A stretch of DNA of 64,000 nt from Lacrimispora sp. 210928-DFI.3.58 (GTDB taxonomy: Bacteria > Bacillota > Clostridia > Lachnospirales > Lachnospiraceae): positions 190,284 through 254,283 of the forward strand of contig NZ_JAJCIC010000003.1 in the NCBI RefSeq assembly GCF_020554865.1. Direction: 5' to 3'. The position numbers and the translations under genes were made by a program. Below, piece by piece: positions 41,644-51,194 of this stretch. The notes below the pieces were generated by a model. That model was not told the origin of the DNA. It searched no databases and saw only the letters and a list, made by a program, of their open reading frames with translations. Every line of letters begins with the position of its first letter. The first letter of the stretch is position 1.

Positions 41644-42678
41644 ATGAAGCATAAGGTATTGCTGTTAGGCATGGGTTTCTGGGGCAGACGCTGGCTGGAG
41701 CTGATCTTAAAGACAGACCGCTGTGAACTGACCGGAGCAGCGGGCAGCCCAAAGGAGATGGAGGAAATCTGTCAGAGCTACGGCATTGATCCAGCCATTA
41801 CCTTTACTGATTTTAAGGAGGCCATTGCCAAAACAGAGGCAGAGATCGCTGTGATCGTGCTTCCGGGTGTGCTGCATTTTGAGGCAGACAGGCTGGCATT
41901 GGAAAAGGGTATGAACCTCATTACGGAAAAGCCTCTGGCCATGGATATGGAGGAAGCCAAGGGGCTGCTGAAGCTGAAGGCCATGTACCCCTCACAGAAA
42001 TTCATGACCTCACAGAATTACCGCTGGAGGCCTTATAACCAGGCAATCAAGAATGCCATTGACCAGGGAATGATTGGCAAGGTAGAGTCTGTGCTGCTGG
42101 AATTCCGCCAGCAGGAGGATCTGCAGGGCTACAGAGCCGGGCTTAAGATGCCCCTTCTGCAGGATGTTTCCATCCATCATTACGATCTGATCCGCTTCTT
42201 TACGAATGCTGACTGCGAGAGCGTTTACTGCCGTGTCTGGAGACCATCCTGGTCCTTATTTGAAGGAAAGCCAAACACGGAAGCCATCCTCCAGATGGAC
42301 AATGGCGTCACTGTTACATACAATGGAAGCTGGGCCGCCAGAGGAAAGGAGACCTCCTGGGACGGAAACTTTACCATTACGGGAGACAAGGGCTGCCTGA
42401 CGCTGGATGCAGATGGAAAGGTATATTTCTATGAGCATAAGAAGGCGGAAGCGGTAGTGCTTGACACCGGCAGACAGCAGGGAGTGGAGGTTCCCCAGCC
42501 TGAGATGAAGTACACGGAGATGGAGTATGGCTTCCACATGTTCATGGACAGCCTGGAACAGGATTGTGCCCCGGAAACCACACTGGAGGATAATATAAAG
42601 AGCTTTGCCATGGTAATGGCCAGCCTGGAATCTGCAAATTCCGGAAAAGCAGTTGACTGTAAAAAAGTGCTCTTGTAA
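41644..42678 (+). CDS. Gfo/Idh/MocA family NAD(P)-dependent oxidoreductase
   Basis: The 344-residue protein has an N-terminal Rossmann domain (VLLLGMGFWGRRWLELIL), the family EKP motif in GMNLITEKPLAMDMEEA, and a C-terminal alpha/beta substrate domain. The histidine pair in LLQDVSIHHYDLIRFF fits the catalytic position. Family members usually oxidise sugars, inositols or related polyols. AAAGGAGGAAG gives a strong start. It is followed 29 bases later by a permease, and both sit behind twin palindromic operators. The substrate is unknown. Confidence 0.88.
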   Translation: MKHKVLLLGMGFWGRRWLELILKTDRCELTGAAGSPKEMEEICQSYGIDPAITFTDFKEAIAKTEAEIAVIVLPGVLHFEADRLALEKGMNLITEKPLAMDMEEAKGLLKLKAMYPSQKFMTSQNYRWRPYNQAIKNAIDQGMIGKVESVLLEFRQQEDLQGYRAGLKMPLLQDVSIHHYDLIRFFTNADCESVYCRVWRPSWSLFEGKPNTEAILQMDNGVTVTYNGSWAARGKETSWDGNFTITGDKGCLTLDADGKVYFYEHKKAEAVVLDTGRQQGVEVPQPEMKYTEMEYGFHMFMDSLEQDCAPETTLEDNIKSFAMVMASLESANSGKAVDCKKVLL

Positions 42679-42707
42679 AATGCAAATGGAAAGGAAGAGA
42701 TCTCATA

Positions 42708-43877
42708 ATGTCAGAAGAAAAATATACATTTAGAATGCGTTTTTCCACCTGGTTTGGCCTGGCTGCCCTTGTGTTTGGAGCCTTCTGCGGAGGCGCTATG
42801 GCTTCCGGCGCTTATGCCACCAGCTACTTTGCCAGATATGGCGGCGGCCATCTGCTTGCCTTTGTCCTGATCTTTATTGCGATCATGGCTCTCTGCTGCA
42901 TACTGGGACTGAACGTGATCAGAGCCTACAAGGTAACGGATTATAATGGCTTCTATCTTACCCTTTACGGCCTGCAAAATCCTGGCGCCAACCCAGTGTT
43001 AAAGCAGATCGTTGGATTGTTCTTTGACTGCTTTACCATTCTATCCGGCATTACGGCCTGCTCCGGTGCCATGGCTCTTTTTGGTTCCCTGGCAAACTCG
43101 ATGACGGGAGTACCTGTACAGGCAGGCTCCATTATCGCCGCCTTTATGTTTGCCGTTTTAAGCGTATATGGCGGGGCTTTTTTAAGAAAATTCAACTCCG
43201 TTATGACGCTGGCCCTGACCGGAAGCCTCCTGGCTATCCTGATCGCTGTCTGCGCACTGCGCGGCGATGTGCTTTTAAATTTGCTGGGCAATTTCCAGGT
43301 TGGCGTTGACTGGAGCGGTGCTTCCCTTGCCACAGGCTATACCATGTTGATATCCTACTGCTTTAATGTGTGCTCCTGGGGAGCTACCTTAAGCAGCTAT
43401 TCAGAAAAGATACGCGACCAGAAGGACGCCATCGGTTCCGGCATCCTGATCGCTGTCTTTGTAGGAGCCCTGTTCTTTGTCACCTCCTGCATCGTGCTTC
43501 CATTCCTCCCGGAGGAGTTGAATTCTACGCCGATCTTAAACATTTGCCAGAATTACCTGGGAAGCACTTTGACGGTCATCTACTGGGTAGTTATTTTTAT
43601 CGCTGTGATCACCACCGGCCCCACCTTTGCCTTCAGCATTGCAGCGCGTTTTATCAAGCTTTGGAAGAGTGATGCTGTGGGACAGAAGCTGAAGGTCTTT
43701 ATCATCGCCATGGGCTTTATGATCATATGCTTCTTTGTATCCCTTATGGGCCTGATGAAGATCGTACAGATCATGCTCACCTCAACAGGAGCCATTGCGG
43801 CCTTCTCCATCTTTGTCCCACTGGTCATCTCCATCTTCCGCATCCGGAAGCTGAACCGTGAGGAGAAGAATCAGTAA
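42708..43877 (+). CDS. YkvI-type membrane transporter (APC superfamily)
   Basis: The 389-residue protein has about 10 membrane segments. It starts WFGLAALVFGAFCGGAMASGAYATSYFARYGG, a glycine-rich first helix typical of sodium-coupled amino-acid-fold carriers of the YkvI group (COG3949). Related YkvI proteins have no settled substrate. It lies in one operon with the Gfo/Idh enzyme, so it may import that enzyme's substrate. A terminator follows at 43895. Confidence 0.75.
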   Translation: MSEEKYTFRMRFSTWFGLAALVFGAFCGGAMASGAYATSYFARYGGGHLLAFVLIFIAIMALCCILGLNVIRAYKVTDYNGFYLTLYGLQNPGANPVLKQIVGLFFDCFTILSGITACSGAMALFGSLANSMTGVPVQAGSIIAAFMFAVLSVYGGAFLRKFNSVMTLALTGSLLAILIAVCALRGDVLLNLLGNFQVGVDWSGASLATGYTMLISYCFNVCSWGATLSSYSEKIRDQKDAIGSGILIAVFVGALFFVTSCIVLPFLPEELNSTPILNICQNYLGSTLTVIYWVVIFIAVITTGPTFAFSIAARFIKLWKSDAVGQKLKVFIIAMGFMIICFFVSLMGLMKIVQIMLTSTGAIAAFSIFVPLVISIFRIRKLNREEKNQ

Positions 43878-43894
43878 TATCCATCTATAAAATG

Positions 43895-43943
43895 AAAAAT
43901 GCCAACGGAAATGCAGTTTTGCAGATCCGGCTGGCATTTTTTG
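43895..43943 (+). terminator. Rho-independent terminator after the permease
   Basis: AAAAATGCCA (43895-43904) pairs with TGGCATTTTT (43932-43941). The inner stem GGA/TCC extends it, and a T-run follows. Confidence 0.88.
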
Positions 43944-43949
43944 TTTGTG

Positions 43950-43978
43950 TTGACTTTACTAGCAATTTAAAGTAAAAT
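43950..43978 (+). promoter_or_regulatory. Promoter of miaB
   Basis: TTGACT (43950-43955), 17 bases, TAAAAT (43973-43978). It starts right after the preceding terminator, about 70 bases before miaB. Confidence 0.68.
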
Positions 43979-44044
43979 TCAACTTGTTGAAAAAAGAGAT
44001 TGATACCCTGTAAATGAAACTATACAGAGTTAGGAGCAAGATAG

Positions 44045-45598
44045 ATGGAAGAATCCGGAGTATTTTATACAAAAACGGCAGGAACGTCCGCCCCTCCGGC
44101 CACTGAGCCGGAGCGTCAGCAGTATTTTATGAAAAGGGCGAAAATGCAGCTGGCAGAGATATCTGCAGAGCTGGGCAGGCCCCTTACCTGCTGCATTAAT
44201 ACCTTTGGCTGCCAGATGAACGCCAGGGACTCGGAAAAGCTCTTGGGTATCCTGGAGACCATTGGCTACGAGGCAGTGGAGACCGAGGATGCAGATTTCG
44301 TTCTCTACAATACCTGCACTGTCCGGGAAAATGCGAACCTGCGGGTGTATGGACGCCTGGGACAGCTGGGAGCCAGGAAGAAGAAGCATCCTGAGATGAT
44401 GATCGCCCTGTGCGGCTGTATGATGCAGGAAAAGGAAGTGGTGGAGAAGATCAAGAAGAGCTACCGCTATGTGGACCTGATCTTTGGAACACACAACATT
44501 TTCAAGCTGGCTGAACTTGTGAGCATCTGCCTGGAGGGCAGAGCCGGAGAGCTGGCCCAGGAGCCGGACAGAAAGAGCACGGCCGGAGAAGGATCCGGAC
44601 CAGAAAGAGATGCGGCGGCAGGCAAAAGACCCGGAAAAAAGCGGAGAATGGTGATCGATGTCTGGGAGGACACCACCCAGATCGTGGAGGATCTTCCCGT
44701 AGAGCGCAAATATCCCTTTAAGTCCGGCGTCAACATCATGTTCGGCTGCAACAACTTCTGCAGCTACTGCATCGTACCCTATGTAAGGGGACGGGAGCGC
44801 AGCCGTAGGCCGGAGGAGATCATAAAGGAGATAAAAAACCTGGTGGCAGACGGTGTGGTGGAGGTCATGCTTCTGGGACAGAATGTGAACTCCTACGGAA
44901 AGAACCTGGAAAGCCCTATGACCTTTGCTGAGCTTTTACAGGAGGTGGAGAAGATCGATGGCTTAAAGCGCATCCGCTTCATGACCTCCCACCCGAAGGA
45001 TTTGTCCGATGAGCTGATCCAGGTGATGGCCCGTTCAGAAAAGATCTGCCGCCACCTGCACCTGCCCCTGCAGTCAGGAAGCAGCCGCATATTAAAGGTC
45101 ATGAACCGCCGCTACACAAAGGAGCAGTACCTGGCATTGGCTGAGAAGATCAAGGCCGCAGTTCCCGGTATTTCTCTGACAACAGATATCATCGTTGGCT
45201 TTCCGGGGGAAACAGAGGCTGATTTTGAGGAGACACTGGACGTGGTGAGACGGGTGCGCTTTGACAGTGCATTTACCTTCATCTATTCCAAACGCACAGG
45301 TACACCCGCGGCTTCCATGGAGGATCAGGTCCCGGAGGACGTGGTGAAGGAGCGGTTTGACAGGCTGCTAAAAGAGGTGCAGGATATGTCGGCGGAAGTA
45401 TGCGGCAGAGACCTCCACACAGTCCAGGAGGTGCTTGTGGAGGAGGTAAATGATCACTCACCGGAGCTTATGACAGGCCGTATGTCAAACAACACTATTG
45501 TACATTTCCCAGGCGATCCGTCTATGATCGGAAGGCTGGTCAATGTTTACCTGGAGGAGAGCAAGGGCTTTTACTATATGGGACGGACCGCAGATTAA
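44045..45598 (+). CDS. miaB: tRNA-2-methylthio-N6-dimethylallyladenosine synthase
   Basis: MiaB adds a methylthio group to A37 of tRNAs reading UNN codons. The 517-residue protein has the UPF0004 domain with its cluster cysteines (NTFGCQMNARDSE, YNTCTVRENA, ALCGCMMQ). The radical SAM domain follows with CNNFCSYCIVPYVRGRERSR, then a C-terminal TRAM domain. It carries ~40 extra N-terminal residues and an inserted Gly/Lys-rich segment near residue 175-205 (AQEPDRKSTAGEGSG). The miaB-mutS order is usual in Clostridia. Confidence 0.95.
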   Translation: MEESGVFYTKTAGTSAPPATEPERQQYFMKRAKMQLAEISAELGRPLTCCINTFGCQMNARDSEKLLGILETIGYEAVETEDADFVLYNTCTVRENANLRVYGRLGQLGARKKKHPEMMIALCGCMMQEKEVVEKIKKSYRYVDLIFGTHNIFKLAELVSICLEGRAGELAQEPDRKSTAGEGSGPERDAAAGKRPGKKRRMVIDVWEDTTQIVEDLPVERKYPFKSGVNIMFGCNNFCSYCIVPYVRGRERSRRPEEIIKEIKNLVADGVVEVMLLGQNVNSYGKNLESPMTFAELLQEVEKIDGLKRIRFMTSHPKDLSDELIQVMARSEKICRHLHLPLQSGSSRILKVMNRRYTKEQYLALAEKIKAAVPGISLTTDIIVGFPGETEADFEETLDVVRRVRFDSAFTFIYSKRTGTPAASMEDQVPEDVVKERFDRLLKEVQDMSAEVCGRDLHTVQEVLVEEVNDHSPELMTGRMSNNTIVHFPGDPSMIGRLVNVYLEESKGFYYMGRTAD

Positions 45599-45624
45599 AA
45601 GACCTGCGCCGGCACATACACATA

Positions 45625-45648
45625 GTAACTATTCAGCTGAATAGTTAC
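45625..45648. repeat. Perfect 24-bp palindrome between miaB and mutS
   Basis: GTAACTATTCAG (45625-45636) is followed at once by its reverse complement CTGAATAGTTAC (45637-45648). Related sequences lie at 49332-49352 and 50654-50665. It could be a protein-binding site or a trace of a repeat family. Confidence 0.85.
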
Positions 45649-45677
45649 TGTACATACGAGAGAAGAGAGGCAGACCA

Positions 45678-48347
45678 TTGGATTTATCACAGTTATCCCC
45701 TATGATGCAGCACTATATGGAAACAAAACAGGAATACCCGGATTGTATCCTGTTTTACCGCCTGGGGGATTTTTATGAAATGTTTTTTGACGATGCCCTG
45801 ACGGTATCAAAGGAGCTGGAGATCACCCTGACGGGAAAGGACTGCGGATTAAAGGAGAGGGCGCCCATGTGCGGCGTCCCCTTCCATGCAGTGGATTCCT
45901 ATCTCTACCGTCTGGTGCAGAAGGGCTACAAGGTGGCCATTGCGGAGCAGATGGAGGACCCGAAGCTTGCAAAGGGCCTTGTTAAGAGGGAGGTCATCCG
46001 TGTGGTGACTCCCGGAACCATCACCAGCGCCCAGGCACTTGACGAGACAAAGAACAATTACCTTATGGGTATCGTGTATCTGGACGGAAAGTACGGCGTA
46101 TCCACCGCAGATATCAGCACAGGAGATTTCCTGGTGACGGAGGTGGAGAGTGACCGGGAGCTGTTTGATGAGATCAACAAGTTTTCACCCTCAGAGATCA
46201 TCTGCAACAACGCCTTCTATATGTCGGGAGTGGATCTGGATGAGCTGAAAAACCGCTACCATGTGGCAGTGTCCGATCTGGACAGCCATTTCTTTGGGGA
46301 TGAGTCCTGCAGGAAGGTTCTGCGGGAGCATTTTAAGGTGGGCGCTCTAAGCGGTCTGGGGCTGGATGACTATGCAGTGGGAGTGATCGCGGCCGGGGCC
46401 GTCATGCAGTACATGTATGAGACACAAAAGAGCACGCTGGAGCATATCACCTCCATCACCCCCTATTCCACCGGGCAGTTTATGATCATCGATACCTCTA
46501 CCAGGCGGAATCTGGAGCTGGTGGAGACCATGAGGGAGAAGCAGAAGCGCGGCACTCTGCTGTGGGTGCTGGACAAGACAAAGACGGCCATGGGAGCCAG
46601 GCTCTTAAGAAACTACATTGAGCAGCCCCTGATCCACAAGGAGCAGATCATAAAGCGCCAGAATGCGGTCCAGGAGCTGAATATGAATTTCATTTCCAGG
46701 GAGGAGATCTGCGAGTATTTAAACCCCATCTACGACTTGGAGCGCCTGATCGGGCGCATCAGCTACAAGACGGCCAATCCCAGAGACTTAGTTGCCTTTA
46801 AGACCTCCCTGGAAATGCTGCCATATATCAAGCATATCCTGGAGGAGTTTAACAGTGAGCTGCTTAAGGAACTGGCAGAGGAGCTGGATCCCCTGCAGGA
46901 CCTGTACCAGCTTATTGACAGGGCTATCGGAGATGACCCGCCCATTACCGTCCGTGAGGGAGGCATCATAAAGGACGGTTACAATGAAGAAGCCGACCGC
47001 CTGCGCCATGCAAAGACCGAGGGAAAGGACTGGCTGGCAGAGCTGGAGACCAGGGAAAAGGAAAAAACCGGGATCAAGAACTTAAAGATCAAGTTCAACA
47101 AGGTTTTCGGCTACTATTTTGAGGTCACCAATTCTTTTAAGGATATGGTTCCGTCCTACTTTGTGAGGAAACAGACGCTCACCAATGCAGAGCGCTTTAC
47201 CACAGATGAGTTAAAGCAGCTGGAGGACATCATCATGGGGGCGGAGGATAAGCTGGTGTCCCTGGAATATGACCTGTTCTGCCAGGTAAGGGATGACATC
47301 GCCGCCCAGGTGATCCGCATCCAGAAGACGGCAAAGGCCATTGCCGGAGTGGATGTGTTCTGCTCCCTGTCCACAGTGGCAACCAGGCGCAACTATGTCA
47401 AGCCAGTCATCAATGAAAAGGGCGTGATCCAGATCAAAAACGGCCGCCATCCGGTGGTGGAGCAGATGATGCGGGACGACCTTTTTGTGGCAAATGATAC
47501 CTTTTTGGACAATGGCAAGAACCGTCTGTCCATTATCACAGGGCCGAATATGGCGGGAAAATCCACCTACATGCGTCAGGTGGCCCTGATCGTCCTGATG
47601 GCCCAGCTGGGAAGCTTTGTGCCGGCTCAGGAGGCGGATATCGGTATCTGCGACAGAATCTTTACCCGCGTGGGGGCTTCTGACGACCTTGCCAGCGGCC
47701 AGAGTACCTTTATGGTGGAGATGACGGAGGTTGCCAATATCCTGCGCAATGCCACGAAGAACAGCCTTCTGGTATTGGATGAGATCGGAAGGGGGACCAG
47801 CACCTTTGACGGCCTTTCCATTGCCTGGGCAGTGATCGAGCATATCAGCAACACAAAGCTTTTGGGAGCAAAGACGCTCTTTGCCACCCATTACCACGAG
47901 CTCACAGAGCTGGAGGGCACCATTGCAGGGGTGAAGAACTACTGCATTGCCGTGAAGGAGCAGGGGGACGACATTGTATTCTTAAGAAAGATCGTAAGGG
48001 GCGGAGCGGACAAGAGCTACGGCATTCAGGTGGCAAAGCTGGCCGGGGTGCCGGATTCCGTCATTGCCAGGGCAAAGGAGATCGCATCGGAGCTCACGGA
48101 AAATGATATCACGGCCAAGACAAAGGAGATCGCAAAGATCAGCGCCAATATTACCCAGCACAAGGCAGTTCCAAAGCCGGATGAGGTGGATATGCAGCAG
48201 CTCTCCTTCTTTGACACGGTAAAAGACGATGACATTATCCGGGAGCTGGACGGACTGGAGCTTTCCACCATGACGCCCATCGATGCCCTGAATACATTAT
48301 ACCGCCTCCAGACAAAGCTTAAAAACCGTTGGAAGGAGAATCTATGA
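45678..48347 (+). CDS. mutS: DNA mismatch repair protein MutS
   Basis: MutS recognises mismatches and small loops. TTG at 45678 lies seven bases after GAGAGG. The 889-residue protein has the mismatch-binding domain with the wedge region DCILFYRLGDFYEMFFDDA, connector, lever and clamp domains. The ATPase has GPNMAGKSTYMRQ and LLVLDEIGRGTSTFDGLSIAWAV. The C-terminal ~40 residues fit the tetramer-forming part. No mutL follows; trmD overlaps the stop, which departs from the common mutS-mutL order. Confidence 0.96.
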   Translation: MDLSQLSPMMQHYMETKQEYPDCILFYRLGDFYEMFFDDALTVSKELEITLTGKDCGLKERAPMCGVPFHAVDSYLYRLVQKGYKVAIAEQMEDPKLAKGLVKREVIRVVTPGTITSAQALDETKNNYLMGIVYLDGKYGVSTADISTGDFLVTEVESDRELFDEINKFSPSEIICNNAFYMSGVDLDELKNRYHVAVSDLDSHFFGDESCRKVLREHFKVGALSGLGLDDYAVGVIAAGAVMQYMYETQKSTLEHITSITPYSTGQFMIIDTSTRRNLELVETMREKQKRGTLLWVLDKTKTAMGARLLRNYIEQPLIHKEQIIKRQNAVQELNMNFISREEICEYLNPIYDLERLIGRISYKTANPRDLVAFKTSLEMLPYIKHILEEFNSELLKELAEELDPLQDLYQLIDRAIGDDPPITVREGGIIKDGYNEEADRLRHAKTEGKDWLAELETREKEKTGIKNLKIKFNKVFGYYFEVTNSFKDMVPSYFVRKQTLTNAERFTTDELKQLEDIIMGAEDKLVSLEYDLFCQVRDDIAAQVIRIQKTAKAIAGVDVFCSLSTVATRRNYVKPVINEKGVIQIKNGRHPVVEQMMRDDLFVANDTFLDNGKNRLSIITGPNMAGKSTYMRQVALIVLMAQLGSFVPAQEADIGICDRIFTRVGASDDLASGQSTFMVEMTEVANILRNATKNSLLVLDEIGRGTSTFDGLSIAWAVIEHISNTKLLGAKTLFATHYHELTELEGTIAGVKNYCIAVKEQGDDIVFLRKIVRGGADKSYGIQVAKLAGVPDSVIARAKEIASELTENDITAKTKEIAKISANITQHKAVPKPDEVDMQQLSFFDTVKDDDIIRELDGLELSTMTPIDALNTLYRLQTKLKNRWKENL

Positions 48348-49282
48348 GGTTTCACATACTGACATTATTTCCTGATATGGTGATGGGAGGTCTGGGGACA
48401 AGCATCACAGGCAGGGCCATGGATAAGGGAACCATTTCCGTGGAGGCCATTGATATCAGGGATTATTCCAAGGATAAGCACAGGCATGTGGACGATACGC
48501 CCTATGGTGGCGGAGCCGGTATGGTGATGCAGCCGGGGCCTGTGTGCGATGCTTATGAGGATCTGTGTGCCAAGCTGGGAAAACGCCCCAGGGTCCTTTA
48601 CATGACGCCCCAGGGCCGTGTGTTTGACCAGTCTATCGCAGAGGAGCTGGCAAAGGAGGAGGACCTGGTATTCCTCTGCGGCCACTACGAGGGGATCGAT
48701 GAGCGCGCCCTGGAGCTGATCGCCACGGATCACCTGTCTGTAGGGGACTACGTGCTGACAGGAGGCGAGCTTCCGGCCATGGTGATGATCGACTGCATTT
48801 CCCGCCTTGTGCCGGGGGTGCTGGGCTGTCAGGCATCGGCGGAGGAGGAATCCTTCCACGACAATCTGCTGGAGTATCCGCAGTACACCCGCCCGGAGGT
48901 CTATCAGGGACTGTCTGTGCCTGAAGTGCTGCTTACAGGTCATCACAAGAATATTGAGGCCTGGAGAAGGGAGCAGTCCATCCGGCGGACCCTGGAGCGT
49001 CGTCCGGACCTGTTAAAGGATGCCAAACTGACCATAAAGGAGCAGAAGCTTTTGGACAGCCTGCGGGATGGAGAAGAGGGCTTAAAGGAGCTTGAGTCGG
49101 TCATTGACAGGTATGTGGAGGCCGTGGACAGGCCGGAGGCTGCCGGAAGGACAAAGCGCCGGGCCATGGCTCTTACAAAGAAGCTTCTGGCTGCAAAGGA
49201 GTGCACCCTGGAGGATATCAAGGGCTTTTACAGGGTCTGCGCCCTGCGGATAAAAATGCTGCGGGATAGAAAAATGCATTGA
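48344..49282 (+). CDS. trmD: tRNA (guanine-N1)-methyltransferase with C-terminal extension
   Basis: TrmD methylates G37 of tRNAs to prevent frameshifting. ATG at 48344 overlaps the mutS stop (ATGA) and follows AAGGAG. The 312-residue protein has the SPOUT trefoil-knot motifs GHYEGIDERALELIATDHLSVGDYVLTGGE and the tRNA-binding tail. The usual length is about 240-250; here ~65 residues are added (from SLRDGEEGLKELESVIDRYVEAV). At the position of the general-base Asp in the usual DSF motif I read ESF (AEEESFHDNLL). The gene sits apart from rpsP and rimM, its common partners. Confidence 0.92.
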   Translation: MRFHILTLFPDMVMGGLGTSITGRAMDKGTISVEAIDIRDYSKDKHRHVDDTPYGGGAGMVMQPGPVCDAYEDLCAKLGKRPRVLYMTPQGRVFDQSIAEELAKEEDLVFLCGHYEGIDERALELIATDHLSVGDYVLTGGELPAMVMIDCISRLVPGVLGCQASAEEESFHDNLLEYPQYTRPEVYQGLSVPEVLLTGHHKNIEAWRREQSIRRTLERRPDLLKDAKLTIKEQKLLDSLRDGEEGLKELESVIDRYVEAVDRPEAAGRTKRRAMALTKKLLAAKECTLEDIKGFYRVCALRIKMLRDRKMH

Positions 49283-49331
49283 CAGAAGCCGGGGAATGCT
49301 GTAAAATCTCATGAAAAATCATATGTTATAG

Positions 49332-49352
49332 GTAACTGTTCAGAATAGTTAC
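49332..49352. repeat. Imperfect copy of the GTAACTATTCAG palindrome
   Basis: GTAACTGTTC-A-GAATAGTTAC has 10-bp arms with one mismatch. It lies in the leader of the 49383 gene, about 30 bases before its start, and matches the 45625 palindrome. Confidence 0.75.
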
Positions 49353-49382
49353 TATTATAGAAAGAAACAGGAGTTGATAACG

Positions 49383-50657
49383 TTGGATCCAGCTGGTGAC
49401 ACGATCGCCATACGTATTGTGATCATTCTTATTTTACTGGGGCTTTCCGCCTTCTTTTCTTCTTCGGAAACAGCCCTGACTACCGTCAATAAAATCCGTA
49501 TCCGCACTCTGGCAGAGTCCGGTGACAAGGCAGCCATATGGGTGATGAAGCTGTCTGAGAACCAGAGCAAGATGCTCAGCGCCATTCTCATTGGCAACAA
49601 TGTGGTGAACCTTTCCGCCTCCTCCATGCTGACCATGCTGGTGACAGAGGTCTTCGGCAGTGCTGCTGCGGGAGCTGCAACAGGTGTCCTCACCCTCCTC
49701 ATCCTGATCTTCGGCGAGATTACGCCAAAGACCATTGCGACCCTTGAGGCGGAGAAGAATGCCCTGCGGTTCGGCCATGTGATCTATCTGCTGATGACCG
49801 TGCTTACGCCGGTGATCTTTTTGGTAAACCGCATGTCCCTCTGTGTCCTTAGGGCTCTCAAGGTGGATCCCAATAAGCCGAGGGATGACATGACAGAGGA
49901 CGAGCTGCGCACCATTGTTGAGGTGGGCCACGAAAAGGGCGTGATCGAGTCAGAAGAAAAGGAAATGATCAATAACGTATTTGATCTGGGCGATTCCGTA
50001 GCCAGGGATATCATGGTACCCAGGATCGATATGACCTTTATCAATATTGATGCAGGGTATGAGGAGCTGCTGGAGATATTCCGGCAGGAGCGCTACACCC
50101 GTCTTCCTGTCTACCAGGACAATACGGACAATGTGGTGGGCATCATCAATATGAAGGACCTGCTTTTGATCGGGGACAGGGAGCATTTTTCCATAGCAGA
50201 TCATCTGCGCCAGCCTCTCTACACCTTTGAGTCAAAAAAGCTTTCAGAGCTTATGCTGGATATGCGCAAGACCTCCAACAACATTGTCATTGTGCTGGAT
50301 GAATACGGAGCGACAGCCGGCCTGATCACCCTGGAGGACATTCTGGAGGAGATCGTGGGCGATATCCGGGATGAATATGATGAGGATGAGGAGGACGAGC
50401 TTGTGGATCTGGGGAATGGAGAGTACCTGGTGGAGGGATCCATGAAGCTGGATGACCTGAATGACAAGCTGGGCCTGGAGCTGTCCTCTGATGACTATGA
50501 TTCCATCGGCGGCTTTTTGATCGAGCGCCTGGACCATCTTCCTGCGCAGGGGGAGGAGACAGAGGCAGAGGGTATCCGCCTGGTGGCAGAGCAGGTGGAG
50601 CGCAACCGCATAGACAAGGTGCATCTTTATCTTCCGTACAAATTGCCGCATGGCTGA
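49383..50657 (+). CDS. CNNM/CorC-HlyC family membrane protein with CBS domains (second copy)
   Basis: The 424-residue protein starts at TTG 49383, nine bases after AGGAG; TTG at 49374 would leave no spacing. It has a full DUF21/CNNM membrane domain (IVIILILLGLSAFFSSSETALTTVNKIRIRTLAESGDKAAIWVM, IFGEITPKTIATLEAEKNALRFG). A CBS pair (MVPRIDMTFINID, TDNVVGIINMKDLLLIG) and a CorC_HlyC domain follow. The SSSETALT region is more canonical here than in the 22357 paralog. A divalent-cation export role is likely. Confidence 0.88.
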   Translation: MDPAGDTIAIRIVIILILLGLSAFFSSSETALTTVNKIRIRTLAESGDKAAIWVMKLSENQSKMLSAILIGNNVVNLSASSMLTMLVTEVFGSAAAGAATGVLTLLILIFGEITPKTIATLEAEKNALRFGHVIYLLMTVLTPVIFLVNRMSLCVLRALKVDPNKPRDDMTEDELRTIVEVGHEKGVIESEEKEMINNVFDLGDSVARDIMVPRIDMTFINIDAGYEELLEIFRQERYTRLPVYQDNTDNVVGIINMKDLLLIGDREHFSIADHLRQPLYTFESKKLSELMLDMRKTSNNIVIVLDEYGATAGLITLEDILEEIVGDIRDEYDEDEEDELVDLGNGEYLVEGSMKLDDLNDKLGLELSSDDYDSIGGFLIERLDHLPAQGEETEAEGIRLVAEQVERNRIDKVHLYLPYKLPHG

Positions 50658-50665
50658 ATAGTTAC
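50654..50665. repeat. Half-site CTGAATAGTTAC
   Basis: This 12-mer is identical to the right arm of the 45625 palindrome. It overlaps the stop codon of the 49383 gene and lacks a matching left arm. It is the third occurrence in 5 kb. Confidence 0.7.
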
Positions 50666-50694
50666 GAAAAAGAGGAGATTTCATAATAAAATGC

Positions 50695-50723
50695 TTGCAT
50701 TCCGGCATAATATATGGTAGAAT
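50695..50723 (+). promoter_or_regulatory. Promoter of rplS
   Basis: TTGCAT (50695-50700), 17 bases, TAGAAT (50718-50723). It leaves a leader of about 100 nt before rplS, long enough for the L19-binding leader described in Firmicutes, which I cannot confirm by eye. Confidence 0.6.
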
Positions 50724-50829
50724 GCAAACGTTGTGACAAGAATAGATGGTCCTCTGTTACCAGAATGCAGTGAATTTGTTTTACCGCAGAGCGTATTAAG
50801 AACATCCAATAGATGAAGGAGGTTCACAC

Positions 50830-51177
50830 ATGAACGAGATTATTAAGAACATTGAAGCAGCTCAGATGAAGGAGACTGTTCCCAGCTTTAAGGTTGGCGA
50901 TACCGTAAAGGTATACAACAAGATCAGAGAGGGAAACCGCGAGAGAATCCAGATTTTTGAAGGAACTGTCATCAAGAGACAGAACGGCGGCGCAAGAGAG
51001 ACCTTCACCGTAAGAAAGAATTCCAACGGTATCGGCGTAGAGAAGACATGGCCATTACATTCCCCAAGCGTTGACAACATCGAGGTTGTACGCAGAGGTA
51101 AGGTAAGACGTGCAAAGCTGAACTACTTAAGAGCAAGAGTTGGTAAGGCTGCCAAGGTAAAAGAATTAGTTAAATAA
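50830..51177 (+). CDS. rplS: 50S ribosomal protein L19
   Basis: The 115-residue protein matches L19 throughout: [82 protein letters not shown]19 sits at the 30S-50S interface. AAGGAGG lies nine bases before the ATG. It has its own promoter, and a strong terminator lies after it (51195). Confidence 0.97.
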   Translation: MNEIIKNIEAAQMKETVPSFKVGDTVKVYNKIREGNRERIQIFEGTVIKRQNGGARETFTVRKNSNGIGVEKTWPLHSPSVDNIEVVRRGKVRRAKLNYLRARVGKAAKVKELVK

Positions 51178-51194
51178 TCAGTAATGAGCGCAAA

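Noticed and set aside
50724..50829. Ribosomal protein L19 leader RNA
   Set aside because: A leader of suitable length exists, but I could not identify the expected pairing by eye; it is only mentioned with the promoter. A covariance search would decide.
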